From contig JBEGVV010000176.1 in the NCBI GenBank assembly GCA_041178225.1, positions 1-30,358 on the forward strand: a DNA stretch of 30,358 bases, in the 5' to 3' direction. The notes beneath the pieces were generated by a model. The model made no database searches. It saw only the letters and a list, made by a program, of their open reading frames with translations, and was not told where the DNA came from. Shown in pieces: positions 1 to 7,567 of this stretch. Positions within the stretch are counted from its first letter, which is position 1. Each line of letters begins with the position of its first letter. Made by a program: the position numbers and the translations under genes. Origin of the DNA: CAIOSQ01 sp041178225. Lineage in GTDB: Bacteria > Pseudomonadota > Alphaproteobacteria > CACIAM-22H2.

Positions 1-67
1 CGGCAGGTCGCGCGACGATCGGCGCCTCGCCGCCAGAGCCCAAGCGCGTCGCCCGGCCTCCAGCACT

Positions 68-143
68 CATGCCCTCCCCGTCGCCGCGCTGCCGCGCGGC
101 GCCACCCCTCCCATCCGCGCTGCGCGCGGACGGGAGGGGAGCT
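68..143 (+). repeat. Intergenic double-hairpin repeat, copy A
   Basis: This is one of four related copies in the window. It contains two stem-loops. The first has 7-bp arms at 83-89 and 94-100 around a TGCC loop. The second has 16-base arms at 105-120 and 124-139 with a 3-base loop and a single A/C mismatch, which becomes a G-U pair in RNA from the other strand. It matches the reverse complement of 17273-17348 at 74 of 76 positions. It lies 72 bp before the first gene. Its function is unknown; it may be a mobile REP-like unit or act on transcript ends. Confidence 0.8.
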
Positions 144-215
144 GGTGCGGGGCATCCGCGCTTGCGCGGCGCGGAATTCGGCTAAGCTGCGCGGGCAATC
201 CGGGGAGGACGGGAC

Positions 216-1166
216 ATGGGATATTTCGTCGGCGAATACGCGATCGCGCCGGCCGCGCTCGAGGACGAGGAGAAGCTGCTCGCGGGGCTCGCGGCCATGC
301 GCGACGTGCGCGGCCTCGAGGTGCCGTTCACGGGCGCGCTCCATCGCAGCGACGAGAAATGGCTGTTCGCGCGGCTGCGGCGCGACTGGGACCATGTCGT
401 CACGCTGATCCCCGGCACGATGGGCACGCTGCAGAAGGACAAGGCCTTCGGCCTCGCCTCCGCCGACGAGTCCGGCCGCCAGGCGGCGCTCGCCATGGCG
501 CGCGAGGCCCGCGCCGCCGTCGCGCGGCTCAACGAGGCCGCCGGCCGCGCCGCCGTCATCGCGGTCGAGGTGCAGTCCGCGCCCAGCCGCGGCCCCGCCG
601 GCGGCACAGGCACGGGCGACGCCTTCGCCCGCTCGCTCGCCGAACTCGCCGCGTGGGACTGGTTCGGGGCGCGCATCGTGGTCGAGCATTGCGACGAGCA
701 CCTGCCCGGCCACCCGCAGCACAAGGGCTTCCTGTCGCTCTCCGACGAGCTCGCCGCCATCGCGCGCGCCAACGGCGCCGCGCGGCGCCCGCTCGGCGTC
801 AACGTCAACTGGGGCCGCTCGGTGCTCGAGACGCACGACGCGGGCCGCGCTGTCGAGCATGTCGAGGCCGCCGCGCGGGCGGGCGCGCTGTCGGGCATCA
901 TGTTCTCCGGCGCCTCGGGCGCGGACACGCCCTACGGCGCATGGCAGGACACGCACATGCCGCACGCGCCGGCGGCCGGCCTGCGCCACGGCGCGGCGGG
1001 CTCGCTGATGACCGAGGCCGAGATCCGCCGCACCCTCGCCGCGGCGAAGGGCGTCGCGCTCGACTTCCTGGGCGCCAAGATCGCCATCCGCCCGCCCGAG
1101 GCGGGCGTGGAGGCGCGGCTCGGCATGGTCGGCGACCTGCTCGCCATCCTCGCGCGCGCGGGCTGA
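216..1166 (+). CDS. DUF4862 family protein (predicted TIM-barrel, sugar-isomerase-like)
   Basis: This 316-residue protein matches what I know of the DUF4862 family, whose biochemical role is not established. Visible family-type motifs are GLEVPF (33-38), IPGTM (65-69), a WDW-GA segment near 147-152, EHCD (157-160), KGFLSL (170-175), NWGRS (198-202) with a nearby Glu205, and an Asp245-x-His247 pair. Conserved Glu, His and Asp residues at the ends of predicted beta strands would suit a metal-binding TIM barrel of the xylose-isomerase type, but that is inference. The ATG follows a GGGGAGGA ribosome site at about 200-207. There is no signal peptide, so it is probably cytoplasmic. It heads the first ABC transporter run, 114 bp before the binding-protein gene, which suggests it processes the imported compound. 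Family assignment is fairly sure; reaction unknown. Confidence 0.8.
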   Translation: MGYFVGEYAIAPAALEDEEKLLAGLAAMRDVRGLEVPFTGALHRSDEKWLFARLRRDWDHVVTLIPGTMGTLQKDKAFGLASADESGRQAALAMAREARAAVARLNEAAGRAAVIAVEVQSAPSRGPAGGTGTGDAFARSLAELAAWDWFGARIVVEHCDEHLPGHPQHKGFLSLSDELAAIARANGAARRPLGVNVNWGRSVLETHDAGRAVEHVEAAARAGALSGIMFSGASGADTPYGAWQDTHMPHAPAAGLRHGAAGSLMTEAEIRRTLAAAKGVALDFLGAKIAIRPPEAGVEARLGMVGDLLAILARAG

Positions 1167-1197
1167 GCCGCGCCACGCAGGATCCGGATTGACTCCG

Positions 1198-1216
1198 TGG
1201 GGCCGAACCGGCCCCA
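1198..1216 (+). other. Intercistronic hairpin before the binding-protein gene
   Basis: A perfect 8-bp stem (1198-1205 with 1209-1216) closes on an AAC loop in the 114-bp gap between the DUF4862 gene and the first binding-protein gene. No T-run follows, so it is not a classical terminator. It could be an RNA-processing or stability element at the 5' side of the binding-protein message, or have no role in such GC-rich DNA. Confidence 0.35.
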
Positions 1217-1280
1217 TGGAGGGGAGCCGCGCGGGGCCCGGAGGGCGCCGCCGCGGCAAGTGCACCAAGGGGAGGAAAGC

Positions 1281-3227
1281 ATGAACTTCGTCACTGGCCG
1301 GCGCGCGCCGGTCGCCGCCGCGCTGCTCGGCGCGGCCGCGCTGCTCGCGTCGTCGAGCCTCGGCGCCGCCTGGGCGCAGGGCCGCTACAAGGAAGCGCCG
1401 CAGCTCGCCGAGGACGTGAAGGCCGGGCGCCTTCCCTCCGTCGACAAGCGCCTGCCGGAGAACCCGCTGGTCGTGCCGGTGGTCGAGCGCACGGGGCAGT
1501 ATGGCGGCGTCTGGCGCCGCGCCTTCCTCGGGCCGGCCGACGCGAACAACTACGTGCGCGTGGTGTTCGACTCGCTGTTCCGGCACTCGCCCGACGGCGG
1601 CAAGATCGAGCCGAAGATCGCGGCCGGAGCCGAATCCTCGGCTGACTTCAAGACCTGGACGATCAGGCTGCGCAAGGGCGCGCGCTGGTCGGATGGCGCG
1701 CCCTTCGGCGCGGACGACATCCTGTTCTGGTACAAGGACGTCCTGCTCAACAAGGACCTGACGCCGTCGCTTCCCGGCTGGATGCGCAACAAGGACGGCT
1801 CGCCCGCGCTCGTCGAGAAGGTCGACGACGCGACCGTGCGCTTTTCCTTCGCCGAGCCGGCGACGCTGTTCCTGACCGCGCTGGTCGCGGCCGATGGCGG
1901 CGACCGCACCTACGCGGCCTTCCTGCCGGCCCACTACCTGAAGAAGTTCCACCCCGCCTACACGGCGAAGGAGGAGGTCGACAAGGCCGCGCAGGCCGCG
2001 GGCTTCAAGACCTGGGCCGAGCTCTTCGCCGCGCGCAACGCGCCGCCGGAGAACCCGGAGCGCCCGACCATGGCGGCCTGGGTCCCGACCAGCCGCGTCA
2101 GCGATCCCGTCCTGACCCTGAAGCGCAACCCCTACTACGTGGGCGTCGATCCGGACGGCAACCAGCTTCCCTACATCGACGAGGTGCGCTTCACCTACTT
2201 CGCGGACGTGCAGGCGCTGAACCTCGCGGCGATCGCCGGCCAGTTCGACATGCAGGAACGCCACATCCAGATGACGAACTACCCCGTCTTCAAGGACGAG
2301 GAGAAGAAGGGCAGGTACCGCATCCTGACCTGGTCGACCTTCGGCGGCGCCGACGCAGCCATCACCTTCAACCAGACCTACCGGGCGGACCCGGAGATGG
2401 CGAAGCTGATGGCGACGAAGGACTTCCGCGTCGCGCTCTCCCACGCCATCAACCGCGACCAGATCAGGGAATCGGCGTTCCTCGGCCTCGGCGAGGCGCG
2501 CCAGCCGGTGCCGGCGCCCTGGCACCCGTACTTCCCGGGCGACGAGCACGCGAAGAAGTACCTGGCCCACGACGTCGCGCTCGCGAACCGCATGCTCGAC
2601 CGGCTCGGCCTCGACAAGAAGGATGCGCAGGGCGTCCGCCTGCTGCCGAACGGCAAGCCGGCGACGATCGAGATCGCCATCGTGCCGGCGTTCGGCGCGT
2701 GGCCCGACGTCGGCCAGCTCGTCGCCAAGGACTGGGAGAGGGTCGGCATCAAGACCATCGTCCAGATCCGCGAGCGCGCGCTGCACTTCAAGATGCGCGA
2801 CGCGAACGAGCTGATGGCCGAGATCTGGAACCAGGACACGACCGGGTTCCCGTTCACGGGCAACACCAAGTTCGACATCCGCATCCCGGCGATCCAGATC
2901 GGCAACTTCGGCCCGCTGCACGGCCAGTGGTACCGCTCGAACGGCCGCGAGGGCGCCGAGCCGACGGCGGAGATCAAGAAGCTCGTCGAGCTGATCGACA
3001 CGGCGAAGACCGTCGGCACGGAGCAGCAGGTCAAGGTCGCGCAGGAGATCTTCAGGATCTGGGCCGACCAGGTCTACGAGGTCGGCATCGTCGGCCTGAC
3101 GCCCATGATCCAGGGCGTGGTGGTGCTCAACAGCCGGATGCGCAACGTGCCCGCGCAGCTCGGCAACGACTGGCCGCTGCGCACGCCGGGCAACGCGCGC
3201 CCGGAGCAGTTCTTCTACCAGCGCTGA
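1281..3227 (+). CDS. ABC transporter substrate-binding protein, family 5 (long type)
   Basis: This is the periplasmic solute receptor of the first Dpp/Opp-type importer. At 648 residues it belongs to the longer branch of family 5 binding proteins, which normally have about 500-550. The first 32 residues form a signal peptide (RR near position 7, hydrophobic core, AWA-Q cleavage site near 32/33). Family 5 features include the WTIRLRKGARWSDGAP stretch near residue 130 and the VALSHAINRDQIRE segment near 385. The start was set at 1281 because GGGGAGGA ends 3 bases before this ATG and the signal peptide begins there; an in-frame upstream ATG at 1197 lacks these. It is followed by a strong hairpin and then the permease genes. 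The ligand cannot be deduced; peptides, opines, oligosaccharides or other small organics are all known for this family. Confidence 0.9.
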   Translation: MNFVTGRRAPVAAALLGAAALLASSSLGAAWAQGRYKEAPQLAEDVKAGRLPSVDKRLPENPLVVPVVERTGQYGGVWRRAFLGPADANNYVRVVFDSLFRHSPDGGKIEPKIAAGAESSADFKTWTIRLRKGARWSDGAPFGADDILFWYKDVLLNKDLTPSLPGWMRNKDGSPALVEKVDDATVRFSFAEPATLFLTALVAADGGDRTYAAFLPAHYLKKFHPAYTAKEEVDKAAQAAGFKTWAELFAARNAPPENPERPTMAAWVPTSRVSDPVLTLKRNPYYVGVDPDGNQLPYIDEVRFTYFADVQALNLAAIAGQFDMQERHIQMTNYPVFKDEEKKGRYRILTWSTFGGADAAITFNQTYRADPEMAKLMATKDFRVALSHAINRDQIRESAFLGLGEARQPVPAPWHPYFPGDEHAKKYLAHDVALANRMLDRLGLDKKDAQGVRLLPNGKPATIEIAIVPAFGAWPDVGQLVAKDWERVGIKTIVQIRERALHFKMRDANELMAEIWNQDTTGFPFTGNTKFDIRIPAIQIGNFGPLHGQWYRSNGREGAEPTAEIKKLVELIDTAKTVGTEQQVKVAQEIFRIWADQVYEVGIVGLTPMIQGVVVLNSRMRNVPAQLGNDWPLRTPGNARPEQFFYQR

Positions 3228-3234
3228 ACGGAAG

Positions 3235-3273
3235 GCCGGGGGCGCGCGCCAGCGAGCGGCGCGCGTCCCCGGC
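3235..3273 (+). other. Strong intercistronic hairpin after the binding-protein gene
   Basis: Sixteen-base arms at 3235-3250 and 3258-3273 pair along their full length with one G-U pair, around a 7-base loop. It starts 7 bases after the binding-protein stop and 39 bases before the permease start. No T-run follows. By analogy with binding-protein operons such as malE-malF, such a hairpin may protect the upstream message from 3' decay or attenuate read-through, giving more receptor than permease. The structure is visible; the role is inferred. Confidence 0.6.
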
Positions 3274-3312
3274 GCCCCGCCCGGCCAGACAGGCTCCCCC
3301 GCGCCCGCACGC

Positions 3313-4299
3313 ATGATCCGCTTCGTCCTCCAGCGCCTGCTGCTGCTTCCGCTGCTGCTCGTCGTCTTCTCGATCCTCGTCTTCGTGATCGTGGAGGCGC
3401 CGCCGGGCGACTTCCTGACGTCCTACATCGCGACGCTGGCCTCCTCGGGCTCCTCGATCGGCGCCGAGCAGGTCGAGGCGCTGCGCCGCCAGTACGGCCT
3501 CGACCAGCCGATCTGGGTCCAGTACCTGAAATGGGTCGGCAACCTGCTCCAGGGCGACCTCGGCCTGTCGCTCGAGTACCAGCGCCCGAACTCCGAGCTG
3601 ATCGGCGAGCAGCTCTTCCTCACCGTCGTGCTGGCGCTGTTCTCCTTCGTGCTGACATGGATCATCGCCGTGCCGGCGGGCATCTACTCGGCCATCCGGC
3701 AGCGCTCGGTGGTCGACTACATCCTCACCGTCGTGAACTACATCGGCGTCGCGACGCCGAACTTCATGCTCGCGCTCGTGCTGATGTGGGTGGCCTTCGC
3801 CTATTTCGGCATCAGCGTCACCGGGCTCTTCTCGCCCGAGTACCAGGGCGCGGAGTGGAGCCTCGCGAAGTTCCTCGACCTGCTGGCGCATGCCTGGCTG
3901 CCCTCGCTGGTGCTCGGCATCGCGGGCACGGCGCGGCTGACGCGCGTGATGCGCGCGAACCTGCTCGACGAGCTCAACAAGCCCTACGTGGTCACCGCCC
4001 GCGCGAAGGGCCTGTCCGAATGGACGCTGGTGCTGCGCTACCCCGTGCGCCTGGCCTTCAACCCGCTGGTCAGCACGATCGGCTGGTACCTGCCGCAGCT
4101 CTTCTCCGGCAGCCTCATCGTCGCGACCGTGATGAACCTGCCGAACATCGGGCCGCTGCTGCTGCGCGCGCTGGTCAACCAGGACATGTACCTCGCGGGC
4201 AGCATCCTGCTGATCTACTGCATGCTGACGATCGTGGGCACGCTGCTCTCGGACATCCTGCTCGCCTGGCTCGACCCGCGAATCAGGATGGATGGCTGA
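3313..4299 (+). CDS. ABC transporter permease, DppB/OppB type (system 1)
   Basis: This 328-residue inner-membrane protein would form half of the translocation channel. It has the N-terminal helix typical of DppB (FVLQRLLLLPLLLVVFSILV), a periplasmic segment ending in GLDQPIWVQYLKWVGNLLQG, then further membrane segments. The cytoplasmic EAA-type loop that docks with the ATPase is seen as RAKGLSE at 230-236. The C-terminal hydrophobic segments near 255-320 close the family pattern. The gene overlaps the next permease by 8 bases, indicating one transcript and probable translational coupling. No usual feature is missing. Assignment to the family is sure; the substrate is not. Confidence 0.93.
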   Translation: MIRFVLQRLLLLPLLLVVFSILVFVIVEAPPGDFLTSYIATLASSGSSIGAEQVEALRRQYGLDQPIWVQYLKWVGNLLQGDLGLSLEYQRPNSELIGEQLFLTVVLALFSFVLTWIIAVPAGIYSAIRQRSVVDYILTVVNYIGVATPNFMLALVLMWVAFAYFGISVTGLFSPEYQGAEWSLAKFLDLLAHAWLPSLVLGIAGTARLTRVMRANLLDELNKPYVVTARAKGLSEWTLVLRYPVRLAFNPLVSTIGWYLPQLFSGSLIVATVMNLPNIGPLLLRALVNQDMYLAGSILLIYCMLTIVGTLLSDILLAWLDPRIRMDG

Positions 4300-5416
4300 C
4301 ATGGCAGGTGCCGCCGCCGAGATGTCCGTCGCGGAGGAGAGGATCTCCGTCGCCTCCAACTGGACCCTGGTCTGGTGGCGGTTCCGCAAGCACAAGCTCG
4401 CGCTCGCGAGCGCCGCGATCCTCGCGGTGCTCTACGCGATCGTCCTCTGCCCCGACTTCTTCAGCACCCAGGATCCCGAGCGCACCGACGCGCGCCAGGC
4501 CTTCATCCCGATCCAGTCGATCCACTTCCTCGACGACGGCAAGTGGGCCCCCTGGGTCCCCGCCGCGGTCGGCAAGCGCAACCCGGTGACGCTGCGCATG
4601 GAATGGGGGACCGATCCCGCCCGCAAGATCCGCATCGGCTTCTTCGTCGACGGGCCGGAGTACCGCTTCCTCGGACTCGTCCGCGCCAAGGTGCGGCTGG
4701 TCGGCCCGCTCGACCCCGAGCAGCGGATCTTCCTGCTGGGATCCGACCGCATGGGGCGCGACCAGTGGTCGCGCATCATGCACGGCACGCAGACCTCGAT
4801 GACGATCGGCCTCGTGGCCGTGACGCTCAGCGTCGTGCTCGGCATCGTGCTCGGCGGCGTCTCGGGCTATTTCGGCGGCTGGATCGACCAGGTGATCCAG
4901 CGCCTGATCGAGATCCTCCAGTCCGTGCCCACGATCCCGATCTGGCTCGCGCTCAGCGCGGCGCTGCCGCGCGACTGGACGCCGACGCAGGTCTTCTTCG
5001 CGATCACGGTGATCCTGTCGCTCATCGGCTGGACGACGCTGGGCCGCGAGGTGCGCGGCCGGTTCCTCGCGCTGCGCGAGGAGGACTTCGTGCTGGCGGC
5101 GGAGCTCGCGGGCTGCAGCCGCTGGCGCATCATCGTGCGGCACATGGTGCCGACCTTCCTCAGCCACATCATCGCGACGAGCTCGCTCGCCATCCCCGTG
5201 ATGATCATCAACGAGACGTCGCTCTCCTTCCTTGGCCTCGGCATCAGGCCGCCCGCCATCAGCTGGGGCGTCCTGCTGCAGGAGGCGCAGAACATCCAGA
5301 CGCTGGCGCTGGCGCCGTGGCTGCTGCTGCCCGGCCTGCTCGTGATCGTGGCGGTGCTCGCCTTCAACCTCGTCGGGGACGGCCTGCGCGACGCCTCCGA
5401 CCCGTACTCGAAGTGA
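4292..5416 (+). CDS. ABC transporter permease, DppC/OppC type, with enlarged periplasmic loop (system 1)
   Basis: This 374-residue protein is the second channel subunit. It is longer than the usual 280-300 residues because about 95 extra residues (roughly 52-148) lie between the first membrane helix and the conserved GSDRMGRDQWSRIMHGTQTS block. The family domain follows, with the EAA-type loop around LAAELAGCSRWRIIVRHMVP and the FLGLGIRPPAISWG signature near the end. The large loop goes with the long 648-residue binding protein of this operon, so the two probably interact; that pairing is inference. The ATG at 4292 gives an 8-base overlap with the upstream gene; an in-frame ATG at 4301 is a possible alternative. 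The next gene starts 7 bases after its stop. Confidence 0.92.
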   Translation: MADMAGAAAEMSVAEERISVASNWTLVWWRFRKHKLALASAAILAVLYAIVLCPDFFSTQDPERTDARQAFIPIQSIHFLDDGKWAPWVPAAVGKRNPVTLRMEWGTDPARKIRIGFFVDGPEYRFLGLVRAKVRLVGPLDPEQRIFLLGSDRMGRDQWSRIMHGTQTSMTIGLVAVTLSVVLGIVLGGVSGYFGGWIDQVIQRLIEILQSVPTIPIWLALSAALPRDWTPTQVFFAITVILSLIGWTTLGREVRGRFLALREEDFVLAAELAGCSRWRIIVRHMVPTFLSHIIATSSLAIPVMIINETSLSFLGLGIRPPAISWGVLLQEAQNIQTLALAPWLLLPGLLVIVAVLAFNLVGDGLRDASDPYSK

Positions 5417-5423
5417 GGCGCGG

Positions 5424-6461
5424 GTGACGGGCGAACCGCTGCTCTCCGTGCGCGGCCTCAAGGTCGTCTTCGGCCTGGACGAGGGCAGCGTGCGCGCCGT
5501 CGACGGCGTCAGCTTCGACGTGATGCCGGGCCAGGTCGTCGGCATCGTCGGCGAGAGCGGCTGCGGCAAGAGCGTGACGACGAAGGCGATGCTCCAGCTC
5601 GTCGACCCGCCCGGCCGCATCGCCGCGGGCGAGATGCTCTTCCGCCGCGCCGGGGGCGAGGCGGTCGACCTCGCCAGGCTCGACCCGCGCGGTCGCGAGA
5701 TCCGCGAGATCCGCGGCGCGGAGATCGCGCTGATCCCGCAGGAGCCGATGGCTTCCTTCAGCCCCGTCCACACCGTGGGCGAGCAGATCGTCGAGGCGAT
5801 CCGCCTGCACGCGCGGCAATGGCGGCCGGAGGGCGGCGCGGTGAGCCGCGCGGACGCGCGCGCCATCGTGGTCGACCTGTTCCGCGACGTCGGCATCTCG
5901 ATGCCCGAGCAGCGGCTCGATTCCTATTCCTGGCAGCTCTCCGGCGGGTTGCGCCAGCGCGCGATGATCGCCATGGCGCTGTCCTGCAAGCCGCGCCTGC
6001 TGATCGCCGACGAGCCCACGACCGCGATCGACGTGACGACGCAGGCGCAGGTGCTCGCCCTGCTGCGCGACCTGCAGAAGCGCCATGGCACCGCGATCGT
6101 CTTCATCACGCACGACCTCGGCGTCATCGCCCAGATGGCGAGCCACGTCGTCGTCATGTATCTCGGCCGCGTGATGGAGGAGGGGCCCGTCGACGCGATC
6201 TTCCACGCCCCGCGCCACCCCTACACGCGCGCGCTGCTGCGCTCGATGCCGGGCATGCGCGGGGAGACGCGCGTCGCGCTGCCGACCATCTCCGGCACGC
6301 TGCCGCATCCCTTCAACCGGCCCACGGGCTGCCCCTTCCACCCGCGCTGCGAGGAGGCGATCGCCGGGCGCTGCCAGGCGCGCGTGCCGGTCCCGAGGCC
6401 GGTGGGCGGCGGGCAGTCGGCGAGCTGCTTCCTCCACCACGACGAGGCGGAGGCGACATGA
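5424..6461 (+). CDS. ABC transporter ATP-binding protein, DppD/OppD type (system 1)
   Basis: This 345-residue cytoplasmic ATPase has Walker A GESGCGKS (43-50), the LSGGLRQRAMIAMAL signature, Walker B with LLIADEPTTAID, and the switch histidine in ITHDLG. The signature reads SGGL where SGGM or SGGQ is common, a mild change. The C-terminal oligopeptide-type extension has HPYTRALL and a four-cysteine pattern in the last 45 residues (GCPFHPRC, then two more Cys). In some Dpp ATPases these cysteines bind an iron-sulfur cluster; whether they do here is unknown. It starts with GTG at 5424, 7 bases after the permease stop, and overlaps the next ATPase by 4 bases (ATGA). Confidence 0.93.
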   Translation: MTGEPLLSVRGLKVVFGLDEGSVRAVDGVSFDVMPGQVVGIVGESGCGKSVTTKAMLQLVDPPGRIAAGEMLFRRAGGEAVDLARLDPRGREIREIRGAEIALIPQEPMASFSPVHTVGEQIVEAIRLHARQWRPEGGAVSRADARAIVVDLFRDVGISMPEQRLDSYSWQLSGGLRQRAMIAMALSCKPRLLIADEPTTAIDVTTQAQVLALLRDLQKRHGTAIVFITHDLGVIAQMASHVVVMYLGRVMEEGPVDAIFHAPRHPYTRALLRSMPGMRGETRVALPTISGTLPHPFNRPTGCPFHPRCEEAIAGRCQARVPVPRPVGGGQSASCFLHHDEAEAT

Positions 6462-7510
6462 GCGGGGCAGACGGCGCGCAGCCGCTGCTGCGGGTGCGCA
6501 ACCTGCGCAAGTTCTTCCCGATCGTGAAGGGCGTGTTCCGCCGCACGGTGGGCCACGTGCGCGCGGTCGACGACGTCGGCTTCGACGTGCACGAGGGCGA
6601 GACGCTGGGCCTCGTCGGCGAGAGCGGCTGCGGCAAGACGACGACCTCGCGCTGCATCCTGCGCGCCATGGCGCCGACCTCCGGCGAGATGCTCTACCGG
6701 CGGCGCGACGGCTCGACGGTCGACCTCGCGCCGCTCTCGCGCCGCGAGCTGCGTCCGCTGCGCGCCGAGATCCAGATGATCTTCCAGGACCCGTTCGGGT
6801 CCCTGAACCCGCGCATGACGCTGTTCGACAACGTCGGCGAACCTCTGCTCGTCAACGGGATGTCGAACCGCGGCGAGCGCATGGACCGCGTCGCGGAGCT
6901 GCTCAGGCTGGTCGGGCTGCGCCCGGAGTTCATGCACCGCTTCCCGCACGCCTTCAGCGGCGGCCAGCGCCAGCGCATCGGCATCGCGCGCGCGCTGTCG
7001 ACCAACCCGCGCCTCGTCGTCGCCGACGAGCCGGTCTCCGCGCTCGACGTCTCGGTCCAGGCGCAGGTGCTGAACCTGCTGCTCGAGCTGCAGGAGCGCC
7101 TGCGCCTCACCTTCCTGTTCGTCGCGCACGACCTGTCGGTCGTCCGCCACATCTCGGACCGCGTCGCGGTCATGTATGTCGGCCAGATCGTGGAGCTCGC
7201 GCCGACGAAGTCGATCTTCGAGCGCCCGCGCCATCCCTACACCGCCGCGCTGCTCAAGGCCGTGCCCGTCGCCGACCCGCGCGTGCCGGCCGGCGACGTG
7301 CTGCTCAAGGGCGAGGTGCCCAGCCCGGCGAACCCGCCCGCGGGCTGCTACTTCAACCCGCGCTGCCCCTTCGCGGACGAGCGCTGCCGGCGCGAGGCGC
7401 CGGTCCTGCGCGAACTCGCGAGCGGCCATTCCGTGCGCTGCCACCACGCCGAGCGCCTCCAGCTCGCGGTGCCTCAGGAGCGAATCGACGAGGCTGGCCG
7501 ATCCGGCTAG
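6458..7510 (+). CDS. ABC transporter ATP-binding protein, DppF/OppF type (system 1)
   Basis: This is the partner ATPase, 350 residues. It has Walker A GESGCGKT (54-61), the FQDPFGSLNPRM Q-loop region, the SGGQRQRIGIARAL signature, Walker B VVADEPVSALDVS and the AHDLSVV switch. The N-terminus shows the DppF-type segment KFFPIVKGVFRRTVGHVRAV before the nucleotide domain. A C-terminal extension carries HPYTAALL and the four-cysteine GCYFNPRC-type pattern. The start at 6458 overlaps the previous stop as ATGA. It ends the first transporter; 57 bp separate it from the second binding-protein gene. Confidence 0.93.
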   Translation: MSGADGAQPLLRVRNLRKFFPIVKGVFRRTVGHVRAVDDVGFDVHEGETLGLVGESGCGKTTTSRCILRAMAPTSGEMLYRRRDGSTVDLAPLSRRELRPLRAEIQMIFQDPFGSLNPRMTLFDNVGEPLLVNGMSNRGERMDRVAELLRLVGLRPEFMHRFPHAFSGGQRQRIGIARALSTNPRLVVADEPVSALDVSVQAQVLNLLLELQERLRLTFLFVAHDLSVVRHISDRVAVMYVGQIVELAPTKSIFERPRHPYTAALLKAVPVADPRVPAGDVLLKGEVPSPANPPAGCYFNPRCPFADERCRREAPVLRELASGHSVRCHHAERLQLAVPQERIDEAGRSG

Positions 7511-7567
7511 CGTGGGAGACGTGCGGTGCGCGCGGGGGCGTGCAACGCGACAAGGAGGGGGAAGACG

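Noticed and set aside
1..70. Possible divergent gene start on the minus strand (ATG at 70)
   Set aside because: The ATG and its GGGGAGGG ribosome-like site belong to repeat copy A and recur in copy C, and only 23 codons are visible, with no recognisable family.
182..928. Long minus-strand open frame opposite the DUF4862 gene
   Set aside because: It is serine/alanine/arginine-rich, without a domain or ribosome site, and mirrors a well-supported gene. High GC content makes such shadows common.
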